Shown piece by piece: positions 15,201 to 27,100 of a stretch of DNA of 64,000 bases. Under the pieces are notes generated by a model. The model saw nothing but the letters and a program-made list of their open reading frames with translations, made no database searches and was not told where the DNA came from. The stretch comes from Paenibacillus xylanexedens (GTDB lineage: Bacteria > Bacillota > Bacilli > Paenibacillales > Paenibacillaceae): assembly GCF_001908275.1 (NCBI RefSeq), contig NZ_CP018620.1, positions 4,526,001-4,590,000 on the forward strand, written 5' to 3'. The first letter of the stretch is position 1; each line of letters opens with the position of its first letter. A program made the position numbers and the translations under genes.

Positions 15201-18144
15201 GATAAAGGTGAGACAACTTTCGCAAGCCGTTCAGGACAACGCTTATACGGATTTACATCTCGCTAGGATCGCCTACACGCTGCAAACCGGAAGAGAAGAG
15301 ATGGAATGCAGATGCGCTTTCACGGCGTATACCATCAAGGAGATGCTAGGCAAATTGCAGGCGTATCTCACCGGGGAAACAGCACATGAACAGATATTCA
15401 CCGGAGAGATCGATATTGAACGGAATGACAATCGACTTGTAGACGATGACGATATGCAGGAACTGGCAGCAAGCTGGATACGCAAAGGAAAAACGGTTCG
15501 GCTTCTGGAGCAATGGGTTCGGGGAATGAAGCTGGATTGGCAGCAGTGGTATGGAACGGTTAAACCACAGCGAATTAGTCTGCCGGGATACCCTTTTGCG
15601 GAAGAGCATTACATGATACCTTCTTTATCCTCCTCCTCATCAGGGAATGAAGGCTTTGAAACCACAAACGTCGTAGCGCCAAGCCAGACAGAATGGCTGC
15701 ATCCGCTGCTGCACAAAAACACCAGTTATTTGGGCAGTCAGCGGTTTAGCTCACGTTTTACCGGAAACGAATCATTTCTGCGTGATCATCAAGTAAGAGG
15801 GGTGAGCATATTACCCGGAGCGGCTCATCTGGAGATGGCTGCAGCAGCTCTACGTCATTCCCTGCCGCCCGAAGAACATAACAGAGAGTACAACGGAAAC
15901 GATCATATTCGTCTACATGATCTGGTATGGTTACATCCCGCATCTGTAGAGGATCAGCCGTTGTCTGTACATCTTGAATTGCAGGCCGAGCGACACCAAC
16001 AGGGGTACCGATTTGAAATTACAAGCAATGCGAAGGCTGAGGCTCCATCCATATTATGCAGTCAAGGATTCGTTTCCCTGATTCGCTCCACAAGGGACAC
16101 GCCTGTATTCCAACCTGCTGACTGGCATAAGTGTCATGGCAACAACATCGTTCCACCTGAGAGAGGTTATCAAATTTTTTCTCGAATAGGTCTGGTTTAT
16201 GGAAGCACTCACCGCTGCATCTCACATTTGTATACGGGTCAGCACAGCGTTATGGCACGACTAGCCATGCCATTGTCGGGTACAAAAAATCTGGAGGAAT
16301 ACGAACTCCACCCATCCATGCTAGATTCGGCATTTCAGGCCTGTCTGGCACTTGCTATGGATTTGAGCCAGGAAGAAGATCTTTCGTCTGAGCCCTGGCT
16401 GCCATATGCACTGCAACAAGCGGAGATTTACAGACCATGTTCTTCTGTGATGTGGGTAGAAGTCCGTTATACCGCGAGCAGTGGTCCTGGGCATTCCATG
16501 CCTCGTTATGATCTCACACTCTATAGTGATGATGGATTGCTTTGCGCAAATTTTGAAGGTTTGGCGTTACGGAAGTGGGCTGCCACGCCCCAATCCCAGC
16601 AGGATTGGACCGGAGAGGAAGCTGGCTTGACTAATCAGTTCGGGGATCATTTAAATAATCTGCATTCACTGGAGCCCTGGACACAAGATCTGACCATGCC
16701 GGAGGCAGCGGCAACAGCTGAAAATAATGCTAAACTGGCCGTTCTTACAACGGTGTGGGCTCCATTAGAGCAACAATCAGCAAATGAAGGCGTTCCCAGT
16801 ACTGAGGTGTTTTCGGCGGAAAAACTTCTAATTCTTTGCGAAAATGCCGCCATGAACATTCGGTTCCCGAGAGGGGATGCTTTTCGGCGGATTGTCTTTC
16901 CGAGACAGCCATCTGTGGCACAGATGGTGGATATGCTTGCGGCCGAGGGAGATTGCGATCATATGATCTGGCATTGTCACCCCGGTATGTCCGAGAATCG
17001 CATGACAGAAACAAACAGGGAAGAGAAGGAAAGCTTCGTACCCGAACTTACTCGTTTTTTCAGGTTTGTCAAAAGCCTTCTGCACCTGGGATACGGCTCC
17101 AGAAGTCTTCACCTCACGGTCGTTACAACGAATGCGCAAGCGCTCGCTTTCGATGATACCATCGACCCGGACCAGGCAGCCATTCATGGGTTGACGGGTT
17201 CACTTGCTAAGGAATATGCCCATTGGGCCATTCGCGTCATCGATCTGAATGGCGGCGAAATTCTCCCAATGGATGCTATTGCAGATATGACCCCGGACCC
17301 CCACGGAAATGCATATGTGTGGAGGGATCAGGAATGGTATCGCCAGGAATTAGTGCCTGTAGAATACGATTCCGTTCCACTAGCCGCTTATCGGCAGGGA
17401 GGGGTCTATTTGGTTATTGGCGGAGCCGGAGGAATTGGCGAAGTCTGGACACGTTATATGATTGCGACCTACAACGCCCAAGTGATCTGGCTAGGAAGAA
17501 GTCCCCTGAGTCCCGAGATTCGGCATAAAATCGAACAGTTGGGCCAGTTAGGGCCAGAGCCTCTTTATATCCAGGCAGACGCTTCGCTCCCCGGTCGTCT
17601 GGAACAGGCTTATGAGTCTGTCATAAGGCGGTTTGGACAGGTTAATGGAATAATCCACTCTGCACTAGTGTTGTCTGACAGAAGCCTGGCGCGTATGGAT
17701 GAGGAGATTTTCAATAACGTGCTGTCTGCCAAAGTTCAAATTAGTGAACAAGTGAATGCATTAATGAGTCAACTTCGGAAGCAACCCGATTTTGTCTTGT
17801 TTTTCTCTTCGCTGAACTCCTTTATGAAATTGCCAGGTCAGGGCAACTATGTAGCTGCCTGCTGTTATGCCGATGCCCTGGCCTTACAGATGAACAGGAA
17901 ATGGCCTGGACGGATCAAAGTGGTCAACTGGGGATATTGGGGCAGTGTTGGTTCGGTCGTATCTGAGCAGGTAAGGCAAAGCATGCATCAGAAAGGCATT
18001 GGTTCTATCGAAGCTGAGGAAGCCCATCCCATTCTGGAATGGCTGATGTCAGGTTCCCTGCAACAGGCCGTCATACTCAAGATCACCCGCAAACCCGAAA
18101 TGCTTGTACTAAATGAAAATCAAATGTTAACGGTATATCGTTAG
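12250..18144 (+). CDS. Trans-AT polyketide synthase: cMT-ACP (end of module 1), KS-DH-KR (module 2)
   Basis: 1964 residues. The C-methyltransferase (~40-360) has the SAM motif ILEIGAGTGGT and the catalytic-type His in NVLHAT, and puts an alpha-methyl on the module 1 unit. ACP1 carries phosphopantetheine Ser442 in YGLDSI. KS2 (~530-960) has Cys688 (DTACSSSL), HGTGT and NIGH. DH2 (from ~1150) has DHQVRGVSILP and HPSMLDSAFQ, though its YGPGH-type motif reads YGSTH. KR2 (~1500-1930) has VIGGAGGIG and Tyr in NYVAAC, again with Cys in place of the usual Asn. It ends at MLTVYR directly after the KR. The start is ATG 12250, with AGGAGG seven bases upstream; the in-frame ATG 12217 has no ribosome binding site. 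Both ends of this protein fall at KR/cMT junctions, so modules 1 and 2 are each split between polypeptides. Confidence 0.92.
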   Translation: MQDNERLSLQHKMWNSLNQKLMHVLIVQMEQLVDVGTMAGASHCTSYPGVLPAYQRWMDHTLRILQRNPELVEFERSNIWSDWEEHEERWITQPEMRARVELADVMIRALPDIVTGKQSATEIMFPGGSMSRVEGIYKQNSIADYFNALLADEAAQLIRAFSEHGNRKIRILEIGAGTGGTSSMLFQKFEPYRELIQEYCYTDVSKSFLQHARKQYGPYYPYLTYSLLNIEEPLHSQGIEAGRYDLVVATNVLHATRQIRHTLRNAKALLTLKGKLLINEIIEDSLFNHITFGLLAGWWLFEDEQVRIPGTPLLHPNQWKAALELEGYFDIEFPASNAEGLGQQIISAASDGIVRQKHTFSSANQMLPAAGKEEPPKPQETITVQELEPALNALSLKAPAVDDRELKQACRMYLQKMIGAILDVEPEQIDPAEALEMYGLDSILIIQLTEQLNKEMGEHVSSVLFFEYTTLDALVNHFVEKRKFELISMLGLTEMQEESITEPKLNIGGISAEAATHLTESYKQKRPSEATGEVAIIGLAGRYAQADDMAEFWNNLMQGKNCITEIPSQRWDWRTHYHSEKGQKGTSYSRWGGFIRGIYHFDPLFFHISPKEAEQMDPQERQFLQTVYVAIEDAGYTPQALADSGTVGVYAGVMNGNYPTGASFWSIANRVSYTFNFTGPSLAVDTACSSSLTAIHLAMESLRNGTCDLAIAGGVNLIVDPVHYVRLSEKTMLTPDNECSPFGEGANGFVDGEGVGALLLKPLHLAEADGDFIYGIVKGSMINAAGRTKGYTAPNPGQQAKVISEAISRSGVDARTISYIEAHGTGTALGDPIEIEGLRRAFEKHTADRQFCAIGSVKSNIGHAESAAGIAGVSKILLQMRHGCLVPSLNAESSNPNIRFSQTPFHVQQHMTPWIRPVLDTPEGMREYPRIAGISSFGAGGANAHVILEEYRMDNKVNQKSVIAGDSNVPVMIVLSAKTEDRLRIKVRQLSQAVQDNAYTDLHLARIAYTLQTGREEMECRCAFTAYTIKEMLGKLQAYLTGETAHEQIFTGEIDIERNDNRLVDDDDMQELAASWIRKGKTVRLLEQWVRGMKLDWQQWYGTVKPQRISLPGYPFAEEHYMIPSLSSSSSGNEGFETTNVVAPSQTEWLHPLLHKNTSYLGSQRFSSRFTGNESFLRDHQVRGVSILPGAAHLEMAAAALRHSLPPEEHNREYNGNDHIRLHDLVWLHPASVEDQPLSVHLELQAERHQQGYRFEITSNAKAEAPSILCSQGFVSLIRSTRDTPVFQPADWHKCHGNNIVPPERGYQIFSRIGLVYGSTHRCISHLYTGQHSVMARLAMPLSGTKNLEEYELHPSMLDSAFQACLALAMDLSQEEDLSSEPWLPYALQQAEIYRPCSSVMWVEVRYTASSGPGHSMPRYDLTLYSDDGLLCANFEGLALRKWAATPQSQQDWTGEEAGLTNQFGDHLNNLHSLEPWTQDLTMPEAAATAENNAKLAVLTTVWAPLEQQSANEGVPSTEVFSAEKLLILCENAAMNIRFPRGDAFRRIVFPRQPSVAQMVDMLAAEGDCDHMIWHCHPGMSENRMTETNREEKESFVPELTRFFRFVKSLLHLGYGSRSLHLTVVTTNAQALAFDDTIDPDQAAIHGLTGSLAKEYAHWAIRVIDLNGGEILPMDAIADMTPDPHGNAYVWRDQEWYRQELVPVEYDSVPLAAYRQGGVYLVIGGAGGIGEVWTRYMIATYNAQVIWLGRSPLSPEIRHKIEQLGQLGPEPLYIQADASLPGRLEQAYESVIRRFGQVNGIIHSALVLSDRSLARMDEEIFNNVLSAKVQISEQVNALMSQLRKQPDFVLFFSSLNSFMKLPGQGNYVAACCYADALALQMNRKWPGRIKVVNWGYWGSVGSVVSEQVRQSMHQKGIGSIEAEEAHPILEWLMSGSLQQAVILKITRKPEMLVLNENQMLTVYR

Positions 18145-18185
18145 ACCAAGTGCACATTGACCGATATGCAAAGGGAGTGTAGTAG

Positions 18186-21100
18186 ATGATCATTACAGAA
18201 CATATGGATTCGGTTCAGGAGCAGATGAGCAGCATCGAACGGCTTCTTATTCGGTTATTATGGGGGCAGCTGCACCATGCGGGATGTATGGACGAACATT
18301 TTGTGATTGAAAAAACGGTCCGTCCATTCTATCAGAAATGGCTGATCGAAAGTCGCCTGATGCTTGCCGAATATGCCCAGGAGTTGCCTGGTCCGGTTGA
18401 AAGCCTCCAATCAGAAGAGATTGCGGCCTGGACCCGGTTATCCTGGGAGGAATGGGAGAGCAGACTTCCTGACTGGATCTCACATCCCGATGTGCGCGCT
18501 TATGCAAGATTGGCCGATTCGATGATTCGTGCTCTTCCGGACATTCTCAGCGGACATAGGGCCGCTACCGAGGTGATGTTTCCCGACTCGTCGATGCATA
18601 TGGTTGAAGGTATTTATAAACATCATGCCATTGCCGATTATTTCAACGGAACTCTTGCGGAACAGGCGCTGAGCGTAATCAATGAATTGACGTCCGAGAT
18701 CACAGGACACAGGAAAGTAAACATTCTGGAAATCGGCGCCGGTACGGGAGGCACAAGCGAAGTTGTTTTTGAAAAGTTAAAACCCGTCGCACACAAAATA
18801 CAGGAATACTGTTATTCCGATATATCCCGTGCCTTTCTCATGCATGCTGAGCAACAGTATGGCCCCTCGGTGCCCTATTTGACATACAGAATTGCCGATT
18901 TGAAAATCCCTTTTGCCGAGCAAGGCATTGAACCGGGTAGGTATGATCTCATTATTGCGAGCAACGTACTGCATACCACTCCGGATATCCGAGACACACT
19001 TCGCATGATCAAGGCATCGCTCAAAAAGGATGGACAATTGCTGTTAAACGAGATTACGCGCAAAACCGTAATAAATCACCTGACCTTTGGACTGCTGGAG
19101 GGTTGGTGGCAGTACACGGATGAAAATGTCCGCATCCCGGGGTGTCCGGCCTTGTCGGCCGCAAACTGGAAAAAGATGCTTCAGCGGGAAGGCTATCATT
19201 CCGTTCATTACCCGTCAGCACAGGCAGACCGCTATGGACAGCACATCATTGCCGCCAAAAGTGACGGTATCGTCATTCGTGCTAACTGTTCTGCACCTGT
19301 TGTTAAAAACGTCTTTCAACCCAGTCGTCCTGCCGATATCGTACACCAGAACGTATCGTTCTATGAACAGGAGCAATCCGCTCCGGATCATGGGATCATC
19401 ACCACGGAGATGACTGAACAGTTTGTGAGAAAGGCGATCCGTGAAAGCATCGCGGAGGACCTCAAGATGGAGCAGTCCAGAATCCAGAACAATCGCAGCT
19501 TCTCGGACTATGGCGTCGATTCCATTATTGCCGTCCATCTGGTCAACGTGCTTAATCAGAAGTGCAAACTGACCTTGCAAACGACCGTGCTGTTCGACTA
19601 TAACAATGTGGATCGTCTGGCAGAACACATTTTGCAGGAATACGGAAAAACGATCGAATCGCTGCTCTTGCAGAGTCAGTCTTGGGAGCCAGAACCGGCA
19701 GCTGCAATGGCATCAGATACAGCAACAACCATTTTCCCGGGCACCTCGCTGCCTTCCGAATCTGTCAATTATACACCGGCTCCCTTTGTGGACAGCAGCA
19801 ACGCGAAAGCACCTAACACCCGAATCAATGACAAGACCTCCGGTTCTTATTTTTATCGGACACATATTGGCAGTCCCTCGGAGATCAACGATCTTCAGCT
19901 TCATCAGACCCTTGTGCAGGAATTGCGGCCTGACGAAGTGCGCATTTCGGTCAGAGCGTTTTCCCTGAATTTTGGGGATTTGCTCTGTATTCGGGGCCTG
20001 TATCCGACCATGCCGCCGTATCCTTTTACACCAGGCTTTGAGGCAGCCGGTATTGTAGTCGAAACAGGTTCCTCCGTTACAACGGTAAAAACCGGCGATG
20101 AGGTAGTGTTCTATGCAGATGCCTCTCTAGGAGCACATGCCACCGCCATTACGTGTAAAGCAGAGCAAGTGTTTGCCAAACCTGATCGGCTTACTCATGA
20201 GGAAGCTTGCTCGCTGCCCGTCGTAGCCATGACTGTCATTGCCGCCTTCCGCAAAGCCAATATTCAACCCGGCGAACGGGTTCTGATCCAAACGGCAACC
20301 GGAGGTGTCGGACTTGTAGCCATTCAGCTTGCCCGCCATTTTGGTGCAGAAATTTTCGCTACGGCCAGCATGCAGCACAAGCTGGATTATTTGCAGGAAA
20401 TGGGCGCCAGCTATGTAATCAACTATGCCACTACGGACTTTGAACAGGAAGTACAACGGCTCACGAACGGAGAAGGGGTACACGTCATTCTAAATACCCT
20501 GCCAGGCGAGGCGCTGCAAAAAGGATTAAACTGTCTTGCGCGGAACGGAAGATACATCGAGATCGCGATGACAGCTCTCAAAAGCGCCCATGCAGTCAAC
20601 CTGTCGGGACTCAATCACAACCAGAGCTTCTACAGTCTGGATCTGCGCAAGCTGGGTATGGAACAGCCTGAAATGCTCGCGGAATACAGGCAAGAGATGA
20701 TGCATTGGGTAGAAGAAGGGGTCATCCGTCCCCTGATCGGTCAGACATTCCCGATGGACAGATTGCAGGAAGCCTACCGCTGCATGGATCAACGAAAAAA
20801 TATCGGCAAAATTGTCATTAACGTACCGGAATATATGTACTATCAGCCTGCCGCTGCTGCTCTTCCAGCTAATTCTACCTGTGTCACCACTCAAGTCCGG
20901 ATTGAAAGTGACGGATTGGGAAACAAAAGCGAAGAGATGACAACGTATGAGCCGGTGGCGATCATTGGCATGAGCGGCCGATTTGCGGGTTCACGCGACG
21001 TAGCGGAATTGTGGTCGCATCTCGAAAAGGGAGATGACCTGATCCAACGTGAGCAGCGCTGGAATCTTGCCAAGCATTATGAAGCGGATGTTTCCTTTTG

Positions 21101-24100
21101 CGACCAGGGCAGCTTTTTGGATAATATTCATGCGTTTGATCCGCTCTTTTTTAACATTTCCGGGCAAGAAGCGGCCTACATGGACCCTCAGCAACGGATT
21201 TTTCTGGAGGAAGCCTGGAGAACATTCGAGGATGCCGGTTATGCCGGCGACTCGATGCAGGGCCGTAAATGCGGCGTATACGTTGGCTGTACGGAAATGG
21301 ATTATGGACAGCTGATGGGTGAACAGCCTCCAGCTCAGTCGTTCTGGGGGAAAGCTGGATCAATCATTCCGGCCAGGATCGCCTATTATCTCGATTTGAA
21401 AGGTCCTGCCATTGCGGTAGATACCGCCTGCTCCAGCTCGTTGGTGGCAATTCATCTGGCGTGTCAGTCGCTGTGGGCGAGGGAAACGGAAATGGCGCTT
21501 GCGGGTGGGGTGTTTATTCAATCGACTCCCCAGTTCTATATGGATGCCAACCGTGCCGGCATGCTCTCAACCACCGGGCGATGTCATACGTTTGATGAAC
21601 GGGCAGACGGTTTTGTGCCAGGAGAAGGAGCTGGAGCGGTTCTGCTGAAACGGCTCAGTGATGCTGTACGTGATGGAGATCACATACATGGCGTAATTCG
21701 CGGAACAGGAATCAATCAGGATGGTACGACCAACGGAATTACCGCACCAAGTGCCAAATCACAGACCGCTTTGGAGAAACAGGTCTATGATCGCTTCGGT
21801 ATCGATCCGTCCAGCATTCAGCTGGTAGAGGCACATGGAACCGGAACTCGGCTCGGGGACCCGATCGAGTTCCAGGCGCTCACTAACGCATTTTCGTCAT
21901 ATACGGATCAGAAGCAATACTGTGCGCTGGGCTCCATCAAAACCAATATCGGGCATCTGGCGACCGCTGCGGGCATTGCCGGATTGATCAAGGTTTTGCT
22001 TTCCTTGCGTCACAAGCGCATTCCAGCTTCGCTGCATATGGAAAAGGCCAATCCCAACATTACGTTCGGCGACAGCCCTTTTTATGTCAATACGGAGACC
22101 AAGCCATGGCACACCGAAAAAGGCCAGCGGAGAAGGGCTGCGATCAGTTCATTTGGATTCAGCGGAACCAATGCCCATATGGTCATTGAAGAGGCCCCCC
22201 CGCGTCCGGCTGCCAGCTCCGACCTGCGGCCTGGATATCTGATTGCACTGTCAGCGCGTACTGCGGACCAACTACGTCAGCAAGCTGAGCAGCTTGTGTC
22301 CTATGCAAAAGAAAACTCTGCGGTGGAAAGTCTGCACATGAGTTATACCTTACTTACAGGCAGACCTCATTTGGCCCATCGGATGATCTGTATTGCCCGC
22401 AACGGGGAACAGCTAGCTGATCAGTTGAGTGAGTGGCTTGCAAAAGGGGAGAGCAATTCAGTAACCAGCGGATTCGTTAATCGAAACGAACAACGCGGCA
22501 ACGCCTCGTTGAAGCGATACGCCGCCGAATGTATAAGGCAATGCCGGGAAACGGAGGATTCCTCTGTTTATCTGGAGCATTTGTCAGCCCTCTGCGAAAT
22601 GTATGTACAGGGCTACGATCTTTCTTTCGACAAGCTGTTTCCAATCTCTGCACAGCGTATCCCGCTCCCGACTTACCCCTTTGCAGGGGACGACTATTGG
22701 GTGCCGGCACGTGAAGATACTCAGCGGGTTAAACATCCGTCGAGTGCCGAATATGCTTTTGGAACAGTGCTGCATCTACTGGTTCACAGAAACACTTCCA
22801 GCGTAAAGCAATTGCAATATTCGTCCACTTTCAGCGGTCAGGAATTCTTTTTCAAGGATCACTTGGTGAAGGGGATGAAGGTGCTTCCGGGTGTAGCTCA
22901 TTTGGAATGGGTATGCTTTGCAGCAGATACGGCATGGGGTGAGTTCTCGGATTCGAGGATGATTCGCTTGAGAAACGTGATCTGGTCTGCCCCGTTAATT
23001 CTGAATGAAACATCAGCGTCCTTTGCCATCCGTTTTCGTCCTGTCGAGCAGACAGAGGGAGACGAAACGATGCACTTTGAAATTGTTCAGGAGCAGGGAA
23101 AGGAAAACGATCAACATAAACAGCTATACAGTCAGGGCCAAGTCATACTTGCCAAGCTTCCGGTCCAAGTGGAGCGGGATATTCAAACCGAACTTGCAGC
23201 TTGCAAACCCAGCCCGGTTCATGCCGAAGCATTCTACGCTGCCTCCGCTCAAACGGGCATTGTCCTTGGGCCGGGCTTACGCGGGATACAGTCCGTACAT
23301 GTTGGTCAGGATCGTGTCATAGCACACTTGTCACTCCCGCAATCCCTGACCTCTTCGGGTGAAGAATATATTCTTCATCCCAGCTTGATGGACTCGGCGC
23401 TTCAGGTCTCCATCGGATATCTGCTCGGCATTGTGACGGACCAAGCTGCCTCAGGCAGACCTGCGCTGCCGTTTGCGCTGGAGCAGTTGGATATTCTGGG
23501 CCCCTGCACAGCGGAGATGTGGGTGGTTGCCGCGTACAGTTCAGGAAACAACCGGGACAGTAAAATTCACAAGCTGGATGTAGATCTGTGCGACATGCAC
23601 GGAGTGGTACGTATACGCATGACCGGATTTACGCCGCGTGTTCTGGAGAAGGATTTCGATACACCGGAGGAAGAAAACGTGAGGCCGATTCTAATGGCGC
23701 CGGAATGGAAGCCGCTTGAGATCTCTTCCGACCAATCAGCCGCTAAGTACAACAATCATCTGATCTTAATTTCGGATCATTTTACAGGGCAGCTATCTTC
23801 ATTGCGTCAATCGTTTCCTCACGCCCGCTGCGTACGACTGGCATCGGATACCTTTGCATCCGAAGAGCGATTTGAGCTAGACAATGCATTGCCGCACCCG
23901 CTTGCAAGCTTTTTTACTGAATCAGCTGCACACCTGCTCGAAGAAATTAAGCAAATGGTGAACACCGAAACCGGAAGTACACTTATTCAGCTTGTTATTC
24001 CTTTCGAGGAAGAGGGGCAGGGCGGACTGCTCAACGGTCTTGCCGGGATGTTGTTGACGGCTTCAAGAGAGCATCGACAGTTAACATGCCAGCTCATTCA

Positions 24101-27100
24101 GCTGCACTTCTCCATACAAACAGGTGAACTGATTGATAAAGTGGCTTCAGAGAGCCGTCATTCAGAAAATGTAATTGCCCGCTATCCGGCTTCCGGCATC
24201 AGGCAGACAAGAGTCTGGCATGCGCTGTCTGCTCACTCCGCTGGCAATTCATCGTCCTGGAAAGACGGTGGGGTATATCTGATAACCGGAGGCATCGGCG
24301 GAATCGGATTAGCCTTAACACGGACGCTTGTCAGTCAGATCAGGAACGCCACGATTCTGTTAAACGGCCGCTCGACTCCAAACGCCGAGCAGCAGGCCCA
24401 GCTTCAACAGCTTCAATTGAACGGAAATCACGTGCTATACAGGAAAGGGGACATCACTTCCCGTGAAGCAGTTCAGAGACTGGTACAGGAAATTCAGTCT
24501 GATTACGGTGAGCTGAACGGCATTATTCATGCGGCAGGTGTCGTGAAAGATCGTGGCTTACGGCACAAAGATCTAGAAGAACTGCGATCCGTCTTGGCTC
24601 CCAAAGTGGACGGCACGATATGGATCGATGAATCGACCGCCCACATGGCGCTCGATTTTTTTGTCCTGTTCTCTTCGCTCGCTGCTGTGACAGGCAATCC
24701 GGGTCAAGCGGATTACGCCTGTGCGAATGCTTTTATGGATGCCTACACCACATACCGAAATGGGCTGGTTCGGAACGGACAGCGTAACGGGACAACGCTC
24801 GCAATCAACTGGCCGCTCTGGAGAGAAGGAAGCATGCACCCAGGGGCAGCAGCGGAACAGAAAATTCGCCGCCAATGGGGAATGTACCCGATGGACACCT
24901 CTATCGGAATCAAACTGCTGCATATGGCCATGAACAGCGGTTCATCCCAAGTGCTGGCTTTTTACGGTGAACCGGACGTATTTCTGTCAGGTGTAATGTC
25001 TGATTCCGCAGGTTCGGTGGATCAGCCATCGATATCGAACGTGTCAACAGCTCCTTCACAATCCATGACGTCTGTTGCCGTCCCAAGCGACGTCCCCGAG
25101 TCGCAAAAACGAACATGGTCAACAGAGGATGAGCGAAAACGGCTGCTCGTTTCCAGAGTCCAAGACGTTTTAACGGATCATATGTCTGAGTTGTTGCAGG
25201 TAAACCGGACCGACATCTTTCCAGATGTGGAATTTGGCGAATATGGATTCGATTCCATTTCGTTTACCGATTTCGCCGGTATTCTTAATGAGCACTATGC
25301 GCTTAAACTTACACCTACTGTTTTCTTTGAGCACTCCACCTTAAGGTCTTTAACAGGACATCTTGTCGGAGCCTATCCGAAACAGTGGGATACACTTTTG
25401 CCTGAGAAGCACATGGACACCGAGGGACTGCATACTGATGACTCATCACAGGAGAAGGAAACAGAAGGTGTTTCCTCTAATCTGCTCGGACAGGTGGAAC
25501 AGGCTGGTTCGTTTTCGATCCGTAACCCATATACATTTCCAAAGGAAACGGAAGATTCCTCTGAGCAGAAAGGACAAATGGGAGGTTCAATAACATCCTC
25601 CGAACGCCATCGAGAATCCAGCCTGCCTGAATCCGATCATCAAAATCATAAGGCGCCGGAACCCATCGCCATTATTGGCATGAGCGGCCGTTTTCCGATG
25701 GCGAAGGACATTGATGCCTTATGGAATAACCTGCTTCAGGGACGGGATTGCATCTCGGAAATTCCACCGGATCGGTGGGACTGGAGAGCCTATTACGGAG
25801 ACCCCGATCAGGCTCACAACAAAACCAATATCAAATGGGGCGGATTTATGGAGGGTGTCGCCGAATTTGATCCTGGTTTCTTTGGCATTTCCCCACGTGA
25901 AGCGGAGTTGATGGACCCGCAGCAGCGGCTTTTGATGATGTATGCCTGGAAAGCAATTGAAGATGCGGGCTATGCACCACCGAGCTTGTCCGGTTCAAAA
26001 ATGGGTATCTTTGTTGGCACTGCGAGCAGCGGGTATCATCGTCTGTTAACACAGGCGGACACCGTAATTGAAGGATATACTTCCACAGGCCATGTGGCTT
26101 CCGTAGGTCCTAACCGAATGAGCTTTTTCCTGAATGTACACGGTCCAAGTGAACCCGTGGAGACGGCATGCTCCAGTTCACTGGTGGCACTTCACAGGGC
26201 TGTTCAGGCGATACGAAATGGAGACTGTGATACTGCTATAGTGGGTGGAGTTAATACCATTCTGGACCCGGATTATCATATCAGTTTTAATAAAGCGGGT
26301 ATGCTGAGTCCAGATGGACGTTGTAAAACGTTCTCCGATGAGGTTAACGGATATGTACGCGGAGAAGGCGTTGGCATGATATTTTTGAAAGGGTTACGGG
26401 CCGCTGAGCAAGCAGGTGACCACATATATGGCCTGATTCGTGCTACGGATGAAAATCATGGTGGACGGGCCGCATCGCTCACCGCACCGAATCCGCGAGC
26501 ACAGGCCGACTTGATTAAATCTGTATATTCAAAGGCTGGTGTGCACCCTTCTACCATAGGATACATTGAGGCTCACGGAACAGGCACACCACTTGGTGAT
26601 CCCATTGAAATTAATGGCTTGAAGATCGCGTTTCAGGAGACTCCTGCAACTGCAGAACTCAATCTGACAACCTCAGCATCTTGCGGACTGGGCTCCATCA
26701 AAACCAACATTGGGCATCTGGAGCTTGCCGCGGGCATTGCCGGGGTCATTAAGGTACTGCTGCAAATGAAATACAAAACGCTTGTGAAGACAGTTCATTA
26801 TGAGAGACCTAACCCTTACATTCAATTGGAAGGAAGTCCTTTTTACATCGTTGATGAAAATAAAGCATGGGAAGCGCTCCATGACTCTGCCGGAAGAACG
26901 CTGCCAAGACGTGCAGGAGTGAGTTCCTTCGGATTCGGAGGCGTAAACGCACATGTGTTGCTTGAAGAGTATATTCCAGCTGAATCGGTAGCCAATTCGG
27001 ATAGGACCCTTCATCCAGCTCATGGGGACTCAATGAACAAAGCTACTTCGGTATGCGTCGTACTGTCAGCCAAAACCGAACAAACACTCCAGGAGCAGGC

